A DNA stretch of 64,000 nucleotides from positions 124,001 to 188,000 of the forward strand of contig VEPL01000025.1 of NCBI GenBank assembly GCA_012026885.1, read 5' to 3'. The notes beneath the pieces were generated by a model. That model was not told the origin of the DNA. It was given only the letters and a program-made list of their open reading frames with translations, and did no database searches. This document shows positions 9,893-20,310 of this stretch, piece after piece. The position numbers and the translations under genes are program-made. Positions within the stretch are counted from its first letter, which is position 1, and each line of letters starts with the position of its first letter. This DNA comes from Betaproteobacteria bacterium (lineage in GTDB: Bacteria > Pseudomonadota > Gammaproteobacteria > Burkholderiales > Rhodocyclaceae).

Positions 9893-11037
9893 AAAAGACA
9901 AATAACCACATCCCGTTCAATTGGCCTTACATGACAGGCAAGGAGTTGTATTACATCGCTGAAGCACACTTCAACGGTAGTTTGGCAGGTGATGGGCCCT
10001 TCACAAAGCGCTGCCATGGCTGGCTAGAGGAGCGGACTGGATGCAATAAGGGACTGCTTACCCACTCTTGCACATCGGCACTCGAGATGGCTGCCTTGCT
10101 ATTGGAGATTCAGCCTGGCGACGAGATCATTATGCCGTCGTACACCTTCGTTTCTACTGCCAATGCCTTTGTCCTTCGCGGTGGCGTCCCCGTGTTTGTC
10201 GATATCAGAGAAGACACACTGAATTTGGACGAAAGTCTGATTGAGTCTGCCATTACGCCGCGTACACGCGCAATTGCGCCCGTGCACTACGCGGGTGTCG
10301 CGTGCGAGATGGATACGATCATGGCGATCGCCCGCCGGCACGGGTTGCAGGTGATTGAAGATGCGGCGCAGGGCGTTATGTCCAGTTACAAGGGGCGCGC
10401 GCTTGGAAGCATTGGCGACCTAGGAGCCTACAGCTTTCACGAGACCAAGAATTTGATTTCCGGCGAAGGCGGGGCGCTGTTGGTCAACGCTCCGGACCTT
10501 TCCTTGCGCGCAGAAATCATTCGCGAGAAGGGCACCGATCGCAGCCGCTTCTTCAGGGGTGACGTGGACAAATACACCTGGCAGGAGGTGGGCTCATCGT
10601 TTCTTCCCGGGGAGTTGATTGCAGCATTCCTCTGGGCTCAACTGGAAGAAGCTGATCGAATAACCCAAACCCGGCTGGCAAGCTGGCAGCGCTACCATGA
10701 GCTTCTTGAACCGCTGGAGGCAAAGGGTGCACTAAGGCGCCCGATTGTGCCTGACGAACTGCAACACAATGGCCACATGTACTACGTACTGATCGCGCCG
10801 GAATTTGACCGCCAGAGAGTTCTCGACGAGTTCAAGCGACACGAGATCTTGTCGGTGTTTCACTACGTACCCCTGCATTCATCGCCTGCGGGCGTGCGTT
10901 ATGGTCGTGCGCATGGACGATTGGACATAACTACACGCCAGTCTCAGCGACTTGTCCGATTGCCATTGTGGATTGGATTGTCATCGGAGCAGCAGCATCG
11001 CGTTGTTGAGGTGCTGCGCAACGCAACAGGCTGCTAG
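9889..11037 (+). CDS. wecE: dTDP-4-amino-4,6-dideoxygalactose transaminase (WecE/RffA type)
   Basis: A 382-residue PLP-dependent sugar aminotransferase of the DegT/DnrJ/EryC1 family. Markers are PFNWPYMTGKELYYI at the N-terminus, DEIIMPSYTFVSTANAF at about residues 78-94, EDAAQG, and HETKNLISGEGG with the predicted PLP lysine at 187. WecE converts dTDP-4-keto-6-deoxyglucose to dTDP-4-amino-4,6-dideoxygalactose with glutamate as donor. The dTDP-sugar genes rmlA and rmlB are not in this window. I chose ATG 9889, which overlaps the previous stop, over an ATG 36 bases upstream lying inside the upstream gene. It likely feeds the formyltransferase encoded at 6309. Confidence 0.9.
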   Translation: MKKTNNHIPFNWPYMTGKELYYIAEAHFNGSLAGDGPFTKRCHGWLEERTGCNKGLLTHSCTSALEMAALLLEIQPGDEIIMPSYTFVSTANAFVLRGGVPVFVDIREDTLNLDESLIESAITPRTRAIAPVHYAGVACEMDTIMAIARRHGLQVIEDAAQGVMSSYKGRALGSIGDLGAYSFHETKNLISGEGGALLVNAPDLSLRAEIIREKGTDRSRFFRGDVDKYTWQEVGSSFLPGELIAAFLWAQLEEADRITQTRLASWQRYHELLEPLEAKGALRRPIVPDELQHNGHMYYVLIAPEFDRQRVLDEFKRHEILSVFHYVPLHSSPAGVRYGRAHGRLDITTRQSQRLVRLPLWIGLSSEQQHRVVEVLRNATGC

Positions 11038-11196
11038 GAAAGATTGAATGTTCTCGCGGCATCTGGGCTTTGGGAGGCTCTTGTCAGGGGTCTATCGCCT
11101 CGACATCGCGCAGATTTCCGTAGGTTAAGGCGCCCGTATTTTCCGATGCATCGAAACTGCGGATGCCAAGTGGTGTGCCCCGGTGTTCCGAGAGAG

Positions 11197-12468
11197 TCAC
11201 GCGTTCGTTGCGATGATGAAGCGCGGATTGAGCAGTTGATATGCTGAGTCAAGCTCTGGGCGTTCGATGGTAATTGTGACTGCATCGTAGCGCCGATCAT
11301 GGACGATCAACCCTTCACTGGATTCGCTTACGATTCCAAAGGACAACAAGTAGTCGCCATGCTCAAGAATCGGGTCGAACGAAATTTCAAACGTTATTGA
11401 GTCGCCTGCTTTTTGGACTGAAAGTTCGCTGGATGCTTCTCGCGAATTGGCTTCGAGTAAAAGCGCGCCATCTGGGGATTTAATGGCAAATCCGATAATC
11501 GGCTGGTTAACGTCGGAAAGAAATCTTACTTCCAAACGGATAATTACAGCTTTCCCAGGAATGATGTGTCCCGGGTTTTCCTTAATTCCCTGCATGATTT
11601 TGACATCGCTGATCCTCGCAGTTCCGTCACCCCATCGGCGTTCCTCCGGGTTATAGGCTGGGTGAAGCATGACGCGATCCGCTACGGGTAAAGTTTCGGT
11701 CGCGAAGTGAGCGGTGACACTATGTGCTTTATGAAGATAGCGATTCAGCACTTCGGCAACAGGACCGAAAGCGACGAGTTCCCCTCGTTCAAGCAGAGCA
11801 GCCCGATTACAGTGGTGTGCCACCTGTTCGAGCGCATGGCTCACGAAAAGAATCGTTCCGCCCGCATCCTTGAGTTCGCGGATTTTGCGAAAACAGCGCT
11901 CCTGAAAAGCCAGGTCACCTACAGCCAAGGCTTCATCGACTACCAGAATGTCGGGTCGGGTATGAATGGCGACGGCAAAGGCAAGGCGAACGAACATGCC
12001 GCTCGAATATGTGCGAACGGGTTGGTCGATAAAGTCGCCGATATCAGCCAGTTCGATGATTTCGTGCAGGCGGGCTTTGATCTCCTCACGCCCGATGCCC
12101 AGGATTGCACCCTGGAAGAAGACGTTCTCGCGGCCGGTGAACTCCGGATTGAAACCGGCGCCCAATTCGAGGAGGGCAGAGACTCTGCCGTTGATCCGGA
12201 TCTGGCCCGATGTCGGCTTGAGGACGCCGCAGATCAACTGAAGCAAGGTACTTTTTCCCGCACCGTTGCGTCCGATGATGCCGACTGTTTCACCTTTCCG
12301 GATGTCCAGAGAGACACCTTTAAGGGCGGTAAACGGCCGATGGTACTTTCGTAGCCCCAAGCTCATGAATTGTTTGACCCGGTCGCCAGGATGGCCAAAC
12401 AGGCGATAAGTTTTGGTCAGATTCCGAACCGAGATCGCGATGTCTTCAGAGGACATCGGCGAACTCAT
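11197..12468 (-). CDS. wzt: O-antigen ABC exporter ATP-binding protein Wzt with C-terminal glycan-binding domain
   Basis: ATPase subunit of the O-polysaccharide ABC exporter. The nucleotide-binding domain has Walker A (GRNGAGKST), the signature YSSGMFVRLAFA and Walker B (ILVVDEALAVGD). The C-terminal ~150 residues form the extra beta-sandwich domain of Wzt proteins that reads the modified non-reducing end of the finished chain. It overlaps the permease gene. The start is uncertain: ATG 12468 (423 aa, used here) or ATG 12456 (419 aa); an upstream frame to 12600 lies inside the permease gene. The presence of the extra domain predicts a capped polysaccharide, in line with the many methyltransferases around it. 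Confidence 0.93.
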   Translation of the reverse strand: MSSPMSSEDIAISVRNLTKTYRLFGHPGDRVKQFMSLGLRKYHRPFTALKGVSLDIRKGETVGIIGRNGAGKSTLLQLICGVLKPTSGQIRINGRVSALLELGAGFNPEFTGRENVFFQGAILGIGREEIKARLHEIIELADIGDFIDQPVRTYSSGMFVRLAFAVAIHTRPDILVVDEALAVGDLAFQERCFRKIRELKDAGGTILFVSHALEQVAHHCNRAALLERGELVAFGPVAEVLNRYLHKAHSVTAHFATETLPVADRVMLHPAYNPEERRWGDGTARISDVKIMQGIKENPGHIIPGKAVIIRLEVRFLSDVNQPIIGFAIKSPDGALLLEANSREASSELSVQKAGDSITFEISFDPILEHGDYLLSFGIVSESSEGLIVHDRRYDAVTITIERPELDSAYQLLNPRFIIATNA

Positions 12469-13213
12469 CGCGGGCATGGTTGAAGAATGCCAGACCGAGC
12501 AAGGTACCAGCGATGCCAAGTCCAAGGGCAGCGGCCCAATTGGACCAAGGGATGACCTGTCCAAGAATTGCTGCGCGCGAAGCCTCGATGACGGCGCCAA
12601 GCGGGTTCAGTTCATACACCGGACGCAGCGCCGGTGGAACAGCGCTGACCGGATAAAAAACAGGTGAAAGAAAAAGAAGCATCTGCACGAACAGCGGCAC
12701 GATCTGGTTCATGTCCTTGATGAAGACTCCCCAGGCTGCGAGAAACCACGTCAGTCCAAGAGCGAGCAGAAGAACCGGCAGGATCAGCAGCGGAAAAAGC
12801 AGCAGCCCGAGCGAAAGCTGACCGAACCACGCCAGTGCGGCAACGAGAATCAGCAGATTGAATGCGGCATGAACCAGAGCGGAACCCAGGGGTACCAAGG
12901 GCAGTATCTGGACCGGAAATATGATTTTCTTGACGTAGGCCGGATAGCCACGCACCGTACCCGGCGCCCGCCCGACCGTTTCGGCGAAGATGTTGAAAAC
13001 TATCAGGCCGGCGTAGAGCATCAGCCAGAAGGGCATGCCGTCGGGTTGTTGGGGCCAGCGCGCCTCGAAGATGTGCCCGAAAACGAAGGCGAAGATCGCC
13101 AGCATCAACAGCGGGCTGAGGAACATCCAGGCCACGCCGAACATGGCGCCACGGTAACGGAGCAGCACGTCGCGCTTGATCAGTTGGCCGAGCAGGTAGC
13201 GGTGCTGGATCAC
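12446..13213 (-). CDS. wzm: O-antigen ABC exporter permease Wzm
   Basis: A 255-residue permease of the ABC-2 type with about six membrane helices (roughly residues 30-52, 60-82, 108-135, 140-165, 172-190 and 225-245). The cytosolic N-terminus LIKRDVLLRYRGAMFGVAWM is typical of Wzm/KpsM polysaccharide exporters. With Wzt it moves undecaprenyl-diphosphate-linked O-polysaccharide across the inner membrane. The gene ends within the start region of wzt and begins 24 bases after the methyltransferase gene, so the three probably form one transcript. Confidence 0.92.
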   Translation of the reverse strand: MIQHRYLLGQLIKRDVLLRYRGAMFGVAWMFLSPLLMLAIFAFVFGHIFEARWPQQPDGMPFWLMLYAGLIVFNIFAETVGRAPGTVRGYPAYVKKIIFPVQILPLVPLGSALVHAAFNLLILVAALAWFGQLSLGLLLFPLLILPVLLLALGLTWFLAAWGVFIKDMNQIVPLFVQMLLFLSPVFYPVSAVPPALRPVYELNPLGAVIEASRAAILGQVIPWSNWAAALGLGIAGTLLGLAFFNHARDEFADVL

Positions 13214-13237
13214 TGTAGGGGCGATGGACCAGTCCGA

Positions 13238-13906
13238 TCAGACCGGGATTGCGCGAACTACATACTGAAAGGCCGTCGTGTCGGCAAGCACGGCGTCCGG
13301 ATCCCGGCCCGCAGCAATTGCAATTTGGCTTATCGCTGGCAGGAAGGCCTCGCGATTCTGGTCCGGAACCATGCGCGACTGTCCCTCATCGATCTGAAAT
13401 CCCGTATCGGCAAAGAGCTCGATGATGGTCTGGCGCGTGAACCAGCGCAAATGGGTTCGGTCGAGCAGGCCGGCGTCTTCGTATCGGAAATCGCCGAGGG
13501 CCAGCCGGACGATGACTGACCAGTGCTGCGCGTTCGGGATACAGGCGGCGATGCTGCCATGTTCCGGAATGACCTTGCGGATCTCGCGCAGGATGCGCCA
13601 CGGGTCCTTCAGGTGCTCCAAGGTGTCGGCGAAGATCCAGCAGTCACGATCGCGGTGGGCGACGAAGAACGCGGCGTCGGCACTTTCGATGTCCATCGCG
13701 ATGGCTTCGTCACAATGCCGGCGGGCCAGATCGATGTAGTCGGGGACGATGTCGATGCCGTAGTAGTGGCACGCTGGATTGATCTTCTTGAACTCGCGCG
13801 CCAGCGCGCCCGAACTGCAACCAACTTCGATCAGCCGGTTGGCGCTCGGCGGAATCAAGCGAAGCAGGTCGGCGTTGTGGATGTCGTGAACGGGTGTCTG
13901 GTCCAT
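13238..13906 (-). CDS. Class I SAM-dependent methyltransferase next to wzm/wzt
   Basis: A 222-residue methyltransferase. The SAM motif RLIEVGCSSGALAREF is at about residues 20-35, followed by YYGIDIVPDYIDLA and FADTLEHLKDPWRILREI, a form common in O-antigen methyltransferases. Because it directly precedes the wzm/wzt exporter genes, it may methylate the chain end and thereby terminate elongation, as WbdD-type systems do. That link is inference; the protein lacks the kinase and coiled-coil parts of WbdD. Confidence 0.8.
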   Translation of the reverse strand: MDQTPVHDIHNADLLRLIPPSANRLIEVGCSSGALAREFKKINPACHYYGIDIVPDYIDLARRHCDEAIAMDIESADAAFFVAHRDRDCWIFADTLEHLKDPWRILREIRKVIPEHGSIAACIPNAQHWSVIVRLALGDFRYEDAGLLDRTHLRWFTRQTIIELFADTGFQIDEGQSRMVPDQNREAFLPAISQIAIAAGRDPDAVLADTTAFQYVVRAIPV

Positions 13907-14023
13907 GGTTTCGTCGGATGACTGCGCGAACTGGAAGATATCATCAGTTGAGGCGGCCGCCGAGAATGACGGATATTCGGTGCTGCCTTGCCAACACCCC
14001 GTATTCGATCGCGATTAGTAAGC

Positions 14024-14506
14024 CTATTGCCGCAGCTTGCGCAGGTAGAGTCCGACCATCATGAAGATGGCGGCGCCGATTCCGTAGGTGAAGGCCCTGG
14101 AGACTTCGACATCCTGGTAGGCAACGAGGACCGGCGTCTCCTTCTCGATCCGGTAACGGACGACGGTCTGGAAATGCCACGAGGACGTCTTGACTTCATA
14201 TACGCCATTGTCAAAGGTCCACTTGAGCCAGTTGTCCGGCTCCTCAATCTCGCCGTTAGGTTCGGGCGGCTCGAGTGACACCAGACTGCCCTTGGCCTTG
14301 GCATCGGCCAACTCGCTGTAGGCGATGCCGCAGGCGTCTTTCTTGTCGCCACAGGTGGCCGCCAGGCGGAATGCCGGTTTCCAGACGGGGTCGGACTTTT
14401 CCCAGGGCCACGAGTAGATGAATGCGACGGTACAGACGCCGACGAGCAGTGAAAAGATCATCAGGGCGGTGAAGATCGTCGAGAAGAAGCTGCGGTTGTC
14501 TTGCAT
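14024..14506 (-). CDS. Small membrane protein of unknown function (160 aa)
   Basis: A 160-residue protein with one N-terminal membrane helix (about residues 10-32) and one C-terminal helix (about 136-154), enclosing a ~100-residue loop that is probably periplasmic. The loop holds two cysteines (Cys51 and Cys58 in CGDKKDAC) that could form a disulfide, and a tryptophan-rich stretch (DNWLKWTFDNGVYEVKTSSW). I do not recognise the family. It starts 14 bases after the valS stop and may be co-transcribed with valS. The stretch from here to the methyltransferase gene (13907-14023) holds no gene. Confidence 0.65.
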   Translation of the reverse strand: MQDNRSFFSTIFTALMIFSLLVGVCTVAFIYSWPWEKSDPVWKPAFRLAATCGDKKDACGIAYSELADAKAKGSLVSLEPPEPNGEIEEPDNWLKWTFDNGVYEVKTSSWHFQTVVRYRIEKETPVLVAYQDVEVSRAFTYGIGAAIFMMVGLYLRKLRQ

Positions 14507-14520
14507 GGGGATTTCCTGGG

Positions 14521-17358
14521 TCAGCCGAGCTTGGCGAGTTGCGGCTTGAGTTTGTCGAGCGTGGCGGTGAAGTCGGCGACGCGCTGCTTTTCCTGTTCGA
14601 CGACGGTGGCCGGGGCGCGGGCGACGAAGCCTTCGTTGGAGAGCTTGCCCTGGGCGATGGAAATCTGCTTTTCGAGCTTCTCGATTTCCTTCTTCAGGCG
14701 CTCCTTCTCGGCCGCGACATCGATTTCGACCTTGAGCATCAGGCGCGTTTCACTTACGACGGCGACCGGTGCCACAGCATCGGCCGGCATGTCGTCGACG
14801 ATTTGTACCTCGGAGAGCTTACCCAGAGCTTGCAGGATGGGTGCGAACTCGGCGATTTCGTCACCGCCTCCGGCGACCAGCAGCGGCGTGCGCTGGGCCG
14901 GGGAAATGTTCATTTCGCCACGCAGGTTGCGGCAGGCATAGGCCAGCGCCTTGAGGCGCTCGACCTTGGCCTCGCTGGACTCGTCGAGGCGCGTCAGGTC
15001 GGCCTGCGGGTAAGCGGAAAGCATGATCGAGCCATGTGTCTTGCGACCTGCGATGGGCGCGACGGTCTGCCACAGTTCCTCGGTGATGAACGGGAGCAGC
15101 GGATGGGCGAGGCGGAGAACCGCTTCGAGCACGCGGACCAGCGTCCGGCGGGCGCCGCGCTGCCGGGCTTCGTCGCCGGTCTGGATTTCGACCTTGGCAA
15201 TTTCCAGGTACCAGTCGCAGAATTCGTCCCAGACGAACTTGTAGATGGCCTGGGCGACCAGGTCGAAGCGGTAGTCGGCGAAGTGCTGGGCGACTTCCTG
15301 TTCGACGCGCTGCAACTGGCTGACAATCCAGCGGTCGGCAAAACTGAAATCCAGCCGTTTTTCGCCGTCGACCGTCACGCACTGGCCTCCGGAGAGTTGC
15401 TGGTGGTCGAGCGCCAGGTCATGGCCCTCGACGTTCATCAGCACGAAGCGGGTGGCGTTCCACAGCTTGTTGCAGAAATTGCGGTAGCCGTCGCAGCGGT
15501 TGAGGTCGAACTTGATGTCGCGGCCGGGCGAGGCGAGCGAAGCGAAGGTGAAGCGCAGCGCGTCGGTGCCGAAGGCCGGGATGCCTTCCGGGAATTCCTT
15601 GCGGGTCTTCTTGGCTATGCTCTCGGCCTGCTTCGGGTTCATCAGGCCAAAGGTGCGCTTCTCGACCAGCGCCTCGATGCCGATGCCGTCGATCAGGTCG
15701 ATCGGGTCGAGCACGTTACCCTTGGACTTGGACATCTTCTGGCCTTCCGAGTCGCGGATCAGGCCGTGCACATAGACATGCTTGAACGGGATCTTGCCGG
15801 TGACGTGCGTGGTCATCATGACCATGCGGGCGACCCAGAAGAAGATGATGTCGAAACCGGTGACCAGCACGGTCGACGGCAAATATTGCTGTAAAACCAG
15901 ATTTTGCGCGTCAGCCGCTTCGTCACCGGTCCAGTCCAGTGTCGAGAACGGCCACAGGGCGGACGAGTACCAGGTGTCGAGCACGTCTTCGTCGCGCGTC
16001 AGCTGGCCGGCGTAACCAGCCTTGTCGGCCTGCTTGCGCGCTTCTTCCTCGTTGCGGGCGACAAATACTTCGCCATTGACACCATACCAGGCCGGAATCT
16101 GGTGGCCCCACCACAGCTGGCGGGAGATGCACCAGTCCTGGATGTTGTTCAGCCACTGGTTGTAGGTGTTTACCCAGTTTTCCGGATAGAACTTGATCTC
16201 GCCGGAATGGACGACTTCCAGCGCCTTCTCGGTGATCGACTTGCCATCGGCGCCCGGCTTGGACATGGCGACGAACCACTGGTCGGTCAGCATCGGCTCG
16301 ATGACGACGCCGGTGCGGTCGCCACGCGGCACCTTGAGCTTGTGCTTGTCGGTCCTTTCGAGGATGCCGAGGGCTTCGAGATCGGCGACGACGGCCTTGC
16401 GGGCATCGAAACGGTCGAGGCCGCGGTATTTTTCCGGGGCGGCGTCGTTGATCCTGGCGTCCAGCGTCAGGATCGAGATCATCGGCAGCCCGTGGCGCTG
16501 GCCGACGGCGTAGTCGTTGAAGTCGTGTGCCGGCGTGACCTTGACGCAGCCCGTGCCGAATTCGAGATCGACATAGGAATCGGCAATAATCGGGATTTCA
16601 CGCTCGGTCAACGGCAATTTCACCATCTTGCCGATCATGGCCTTGTAGCGCTCGTCTTCCGGGTGAACCATCACGGCGGTGTCGCCGAGCATGGTTTCCG
16701 GACGGGTGGTGGCGACCACCAGGCTGCCCGAGCCGTCGGCCAGCGGGTAGCGGATGTGCCACATGAAGCCGTCTTCTTCCTCCTGCACCACTTCGAGGTC
16801 GGATACTGCGGTGTGCAGCTTCGGATCCCAGTTGACCAGGCGCTTGCCGCGGTAGATCAGGCCTTCGTTGTAGAGACGGACGAAGGTTTCGCTGACGACC
16901 TTGTTGAGGCCGGCGTCCATCGTGAAGCGTTCGCGCGTCCAGTCCGGGCTGGTGCCCATGCGGCGCATCTGGCGGGTGATCGTGCCGCCGGAGTATTCCT
17001 TCCATTCCCAGACCTTCTCCAGGAACTTCGCGCGGCCGAGGTCGTGGCGCGAGACGCCCTGCGCATCGAGCTGGCGCTCGACGACGATCTGCGTCGCGAT
17101 GCCGGCATGGTCGGTGCCCGGTTGCCACAGCGTGTTGTGGCCCTTCATCCGGTAGTAGCGGGTGAGGGCATCCATCAACGTCTGGTTGAAGCCATGGCCC
17201 ATGTGCAGCGTGCCGGTAACGTTGGGCGGCGGCAGCAGGATGCAGAAATTGTCCTGCTTGCTGCGGTCGACCCCGGCAGCGAAGTAATTCCGGTTCTCCC
17301 ACTCGGGATACCAGCGATTTTCGATTTCGGCGGGTTCGAAGGCTTTGGCGAGTTCCAT
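14521..17358 (-). CDS. valS: Valyl-tRNA synthetase
   Basis: Charges tRNA-Val with valine. At 945 residues it is full length for bacterial ValS. Visible signatures are [13 protein letters not shown] (HIGH-type ATP motif, about residue 45), the editing domain with [13 protein letters not shown], the KMSKSKGN motif and a C-terminal coiled-coil arm rich in Glu/Lys ([20 protein letters not shown]). I used ATG 17358, which gives the standard N-terminus MELAKAFEP; a longer frame upstream has no conserved residues. This core gene lies between two polysaccharide blocks, so those appear to have been built around it. Confidence 0.98.
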   Translation of the reverse strand: MELAKAFEPAEIENRWYPEWENRNYFAAGVDRSKQDNFCILLPPPNVTGTLHMGHGFNQTLMDALTRYYRMKGHNTLWQPGTDHAGIATQIVVERQLDAQGVSRHDLGRAKFLEKVWEWKEYSGGTITRQMRRMGTSPDWTRERFTMDAGLNKVVSETFVRLYNEGLIYRGKRLVNWDPKLHTAVSDLEVVQEEEDGFMWHIRYPLADGSGSLVVATTRPETMLGDTAVMVHPEDERYKAMIGKMVKLPLTEREIPIIADSYVDLEFGTGCVKVTPAHDFNDYAVGQRHGLPMISILTLDARINDAAPEKYRGLDRFDARKAVVADLEALGILERTDKHKLKVPRGDRTGVVIEPMLTDQWFVAMSKPGADGKSITEKALEVVHSGEIKFYPENWVNTYNQWLNNIQDWCISRQLWWGHQIPAWYGVNGEVFVARNEEEARKQADKAGYAGQLTRDEDVLDTWYSSALWPFSTLDWTGDEAADAQNLVLQQYLPSTVLVTGFDIIFFWVARMVMMTTHVTGKIPFKHVYVHGLIRDSEGQKMSKSKGNVLDPIDLIDGIGIEALVEKRTFGLMNPKQAESIAKKTRKEFPEGIPAFGTDALRFTFASLASPGRDIKFDLNRCDGYRNFCNKLWNATRFVLMNVEGHDLALDHQQLSGGQCVTVDGEKRLDFSFADRWIVSQLQRVEQEVAQHFADYRFDLVAQAIYKFVWDEFCDWYLEIAKVEIQTGDEARQRGARRTLVRVLEAVLRLAHPLLPFITEELWQTVAPIAGRKTHGSIMLSAYPQADLTRLDESSEAKVERLKALAYACRNLRGEMNISPAQRTPLLVAGGGDEIAEFAPILQALGKLSEVQIVDDMPADAVAPVAVVSETRLMLKVEIDVAAEKERLKKEIEKLEKQISIAQGKLSNEGFVARAPATVVEQEKQRVADFTATLDKLKPQLAKLG

Positions 17359-17462
17359 CGCTACGGGTGGGGCTGGAGAAAACCGAGCATTATACCGGAT
17401 GGCCTTCTCCCGGCCGGCGCCGGCAGTTTGGCGCTCATGCGCCGGAGCAAAAGGCAGGGCTG

Positions 17463-19241
17463 CTATCGTCTCCTCCAGCGAAGAGACCATGCCAGAAGAG
17501 CGGCCGACGTAATTGCCAAGGTAAGCCAATTGATCCAGTCGGCTATTTTCTGACGGGTGCTTCTTTCGAACTGGAATGGCCGGTAGCTTGCAAACGCTTC
17601 GGCCTGCACAGACTGGTCGGTCGTGAAGGCGTCCCATCGGCTGCTGCAATGATTTTCATCCGGGAATGTCATGCAGGCGGGATTGCGCAGGTTGAGCGTA
17701 CCTTGCGGAGTGATCGCGAACACGGGTCCGGGAACGAGGGGTGAGATTTGCAGTTTCTCGAGCCGATAACCGAAAAGCGGGTTATAGCAGCGAAGCGGCG
17801 ATTGCCCGTGGGCTATCTGGGCATTGTCGGGGGCTTGATAAGGCGCAAGTTCAGCGATGGCTGGAGAAGACAGCCCGTTGCGAATATCGCGGTAATACGA
17901 TGTAACCGGCCGCGAGTCGTACTGTTGCTTCTCGTAGAAACTCCTGTTTTCGAGCGCATGCAGCAAGGGGATACCAAACAACGCGACGGCAGCCGCCATT
18001 ACTTGGTAATGGGGCAGAGACTGAACTGCCAAGCCTGTGAGTATTGCAGCGACTGGAATGAATATGATGAGCCAGCGGAAGGGCGATGTCGTTGATCCGA
18101 TTAGCGGCAGGGCTTTGAGGACGGCGTTCCACGCGGGTGAGTAGTAGAGCATGGACAACGGGAGTAGCAGGACGGTAGCCAGGATCATCCATGCGAGCGT
18201 TTGGTGGGACTTCCGTGAATAGGCTGCCCGATCTTCCTTGCGGCGTGCCAGAAAAACCACGAGCGCGATGAGGCATATCCCGATGGGAATGGGTGTCAGA
18301 CCGTAGGCGAGTTCGTGCGGCAAGGCCGACCAGCGCATATTGGTCCACATGGGTGTTACGGTTTTGAAAACTTGCTCGCTCGAGTTGGTGAGGGCCTGAA
18401 AGACAAAAATCAGGATGTCCAGCGGCTTCGCGATGCCGGGCAATGGGTAGTAGTCGCGGCTGAAGCCGGACATCAGGGTGATGCCGGCATTCAGTTTCGA
18501 TGCGCTGAGCCCGAGCGCAACCGCGGTGGCGACCGTCCCCCTGGCAGCGAGAATTCGATGGACGGGCTGCCCGTGTCGAATGGCCAGGATGCAGCCCAGC
18601 GCGATAACGGAAAGGCCTGTGGGCACCAGCAGCGTGGTGAGTCCCGAGTGGAAACAATAGGCGAGGAGAACTCCGGCGAGTACGGCAGCGGTCATCCCTT
18701 TTCGGGAAAGCGTGGGTGATAGCGGTGCCTTGAGCAAGAGAAGCGCAACCATCGGCATCAACATGAAAGACTGATACCCGTAGTGGCCAATGATCATGCG
18801 GTGGGCGTAAAAGCCGTTGAACATGAACACGGTGGCCGCGACGACGGCAGGTAGCCTGCCCAGCACGAGGCAGTGCCTCGCAAAAAGGTACATCCCCCAG
18901 AACCCGAGGCCGGCGAAAAGCAGGAACGACCAATAGGCTGCCCGCAGAGGATCGACCAGGAAGGTCAGGAACTGCGGAACCGAGTAGAAAGCCGACTGCG
19001 GGTCGGCGAAAAGTGCCTGGCCGCCGCAGAACGTCGGCGAAAACCACGGCGGGGTTATGAAGCCGTTGTTCCGGTACCAAAGGAATCCGTCCAGGAGCCC
19101 GGCTAGCGTGAGCATGTAATCGTGACCCATGCGGCCATTCGGCAACGGAAAGTAATGCCGGAAGATCAGGTGGTACGCAAGAAACAGAAGAGCGAAAACG
19201 CCGGCCACATGGATGGTTCGAAACCTACCCATGCTACCCAT
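17463..19241 (-). CDS. Polytopic GT-C-like membrane protein (592 aa), last gene of the O-antigen operon
   Basis: A 592-residue inner-membrane protein with about 11-12 helices and a C-terminal helix at the very end. The first loop has [11 protein letters not shown] (Asp41) and later [20 protein letters not shown], a pattern of YfhO-like/GT-C proteins. It is the last gene of the long leftward operon. Its ATG overlaps the GtrA stop (ATGGGTAG); an in-frame ATG three codons later is an alternative. With the GT2 enzyme at 20297 and GtrA at 19234 it completes a three-part periplasmic glycosylation module (GtrB, flippase, GT-C). The specific sugar is unknown. Confidence 0.7.
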   Translation of the reverse strand: MGSMGRFRTIHVAGVFALLFLAYHLIFRHYFPLPNGRMGHDYMLTLAGLLDGFLWYRNNGFITPPWFSPTFCGGQALFADPQSAFYSVPQFLTFLVDPLRAAYWSFLLFAGLGFWGMYLFARHCLVLGRLPAVVAATVFMFNGFYAHRMIIGHYGYQSFMLMPMVALLLLKAPLSPTLSRKGMTAAVLAGVLLAYCFHSGLTTLLVPTGLSVIALGCILAIRHGQPVHRILAARGTVATAVALGLSASKLNAGITLMSGFSRDYYPLPGIAKPLDILIFVFQALTNSSEQVFKTVTPMWTNMRWSALPHELAYGLTPIPIGICLIALVVFLARRKEDRAAYSRKSHQTLAWMILATVLLLPLSMLYYSPAWNAVLKALPLIGSTTSPFRWLIIFIPVAAILTGLAVQSLPHYQVMAAAVALFGIPLLHALENRSFYEKQQYDSRPVTSYYRDIRNGLSSPAIAELAPYQAPDNAQIAHGQSPLRCYNPLFGYRLEKLQISPLVPGPVFAITPQGTLNLRNPACMTFPDENHCSSRWDAFTTDQSVQAEAFASYRPFQFERSTRQKIADWINWLTLAITSAALLAWSLRWRRR

Positions 19242-19656
19242 TGTTGGCCTGCCTGAACGTAAAGTGCCGGTGAACGAAATAGCTCGTAAAGACTACGATG
19301 GCGGTCGCAATGGCCTGGGCGAGCAGCGGGTCGAGGCCGGCAACTTCCACGAAAAGCGTTAGCAGGATCAGGCCGAGTCCGAGCGACCCCAGGTGGGCGA
19401 CATGAAAGCGCAGGTATTCCGCCCAGACATTCGCTTGCGAGCGGAACACGACGCGGCGCTGCATGAAGAACGACTGCGTAACCGCGAGAATATGGCTGAG
19501 TACCGCAATGGCCATGTAGTCGACGCTTTTGCCTACTGCCAGATAAAACAGGGCGAAGATGCAATAACCCGCAGCGGTGTTCCAGACGCCGACGACAAGA
19601 TAGCGGAGTTGTCGGTTATCCCGCCAGAGTCTTGGCCATTGACTGGGCGACAGCAT
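19234..19656 (-). CDS. GtrA family flippase
   Basis: A 140-residue GtrA-like protein with four membrane helices (about residues 20-40, 48-66, 82-104 and 108-128). The N-terminus LRYLVVGVWNTAAGY and the C-terminus SYFVHRHFTFR are diagnostic. GtrA proteins are thought to flip undecaprenyl-phosphate-linked sugars to the periplasm for O-antigen or wall polymer decoration. The neighbours fit: a GtrB-like GT2 two genes upstream and a polytopic glycosyltransferase-like gene overlapping downstream. Confidence 0.88.
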   Translation of the reverse strand: MLSPSQWPRLWRDNRQLRYLVVGVWNTAAGYCIFALFYLAVGKSVDYMAIAVLSHILAVTQSFFMQRRVVFRSQANVWAEYLRFHVAHLGSLGLGLILLTLFVEVAGLDPLLAQAIATAIVVFTSYFVHRHFTFRQANNG

Positions 19657-19659
19657 CGG

Positions 19660-20310
19660 CTAGCGGTAGCCTGGCAGTTCGCCTGGCGCCGTCAGGCGAA
19701 CCCAGGCGGTTGGCAGGCCTTCGTCCGGGAAGCTGCTGTAACCCCAGTCGGCGGCGAAGAACGGCAGGGCGTTTGCATCAGCTGCTTCGCCATCCTCGGG
19801 GCGGTCGCCAACGTAAGCCGCCGAGGCCGGGTCGATTTCATGCATGGCGAGCAGGCTGGCAATCATCGCTGCCTTGGAGGGATATGGGGGGCGCCGGCAA
19901 TCCAGCGCCCAGACGGATGCGAAGAGTTCGCTCCAGCCGAGGTGTTCGACGATCCGCAGCGTCGGGTACTGCCGCTTGTTCGTTGCAATGTGGAGCATCC
20001 GGCCCTGGTGAACGAGGGAACGCAGCATCTCGTCGACCCCTGTAAACGCCTCGGTTGCCTTGTAACCCTCGCTGTCGTAATACGTCATGAATGCGGAGGC
20101 CAGCGAATCGATGACCGAGGGCTCCGAGATTCCGGTCAGGGTGGAAAGCGTCTGGCGCAGGGGTGGGCCGATCAGTGCTGCGGTCAACGGCAATTTCGGG
20201 GCGATTTCGTGGCTTTCGAGCGCGTTGGCGAAACCCTTGAGGATGCTCGCGGATGAGTCGATCAAGGTTCCGTCGAGGTCGAAGATGATGCACTGGCTAG
20301 CGGGCTTCAT
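19660..20310 (-). CDS. HAD-family phosphatase (Gph-like)
   Basis: A haloacid-dehalogenase hydrolase of about 216 residues. Motif I IIFDLDGTLIDSS is at the N-terminus, motif II is in HIATNKRQY, motif III is a conserved Lys in PYPSKAAMI, and motif IV is AYVGDRPEDGEAA. This arrangement with a helical cap matches phosphoglycolate phosphatase-type enzymes. It lies between the GT2 gene and gtrA, so it probably removes a phosphate from a sugar or lipid intermediate here. The start chosen is ATG 20310, which overlaps the end of the GT2 gene by 14 bases; the longer frame to 20346 has no conserved residues. Confidence 0.8.
   Translation of the reverse strand: MKPASQCIIFDLDGTLIDSSASILKGFANALESHEIAPKLPLTAALIGPPLRQTLSTLTGISEPSVIDSLASAFMTYYDSEGYKATEAFTGVDEMLRSLVHQGRMLHIATNKRQYPTLRIVEHLGWSELFASVWALDCRRPPYPSKAAMIASLLAMHEIDPASAAYVGDRPEDGEAADANALPFFAADWGYSSFPDEGLPTAWVRLTAPGELPGYR

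Noticed and set aside
14539-17553. Long open frames on the + strand opposite valS (451 and 549 codons)
   Set aside because: They are complementary shadows of a certain gene in GC-rich DNA and have low-complexity translations without any family motif.
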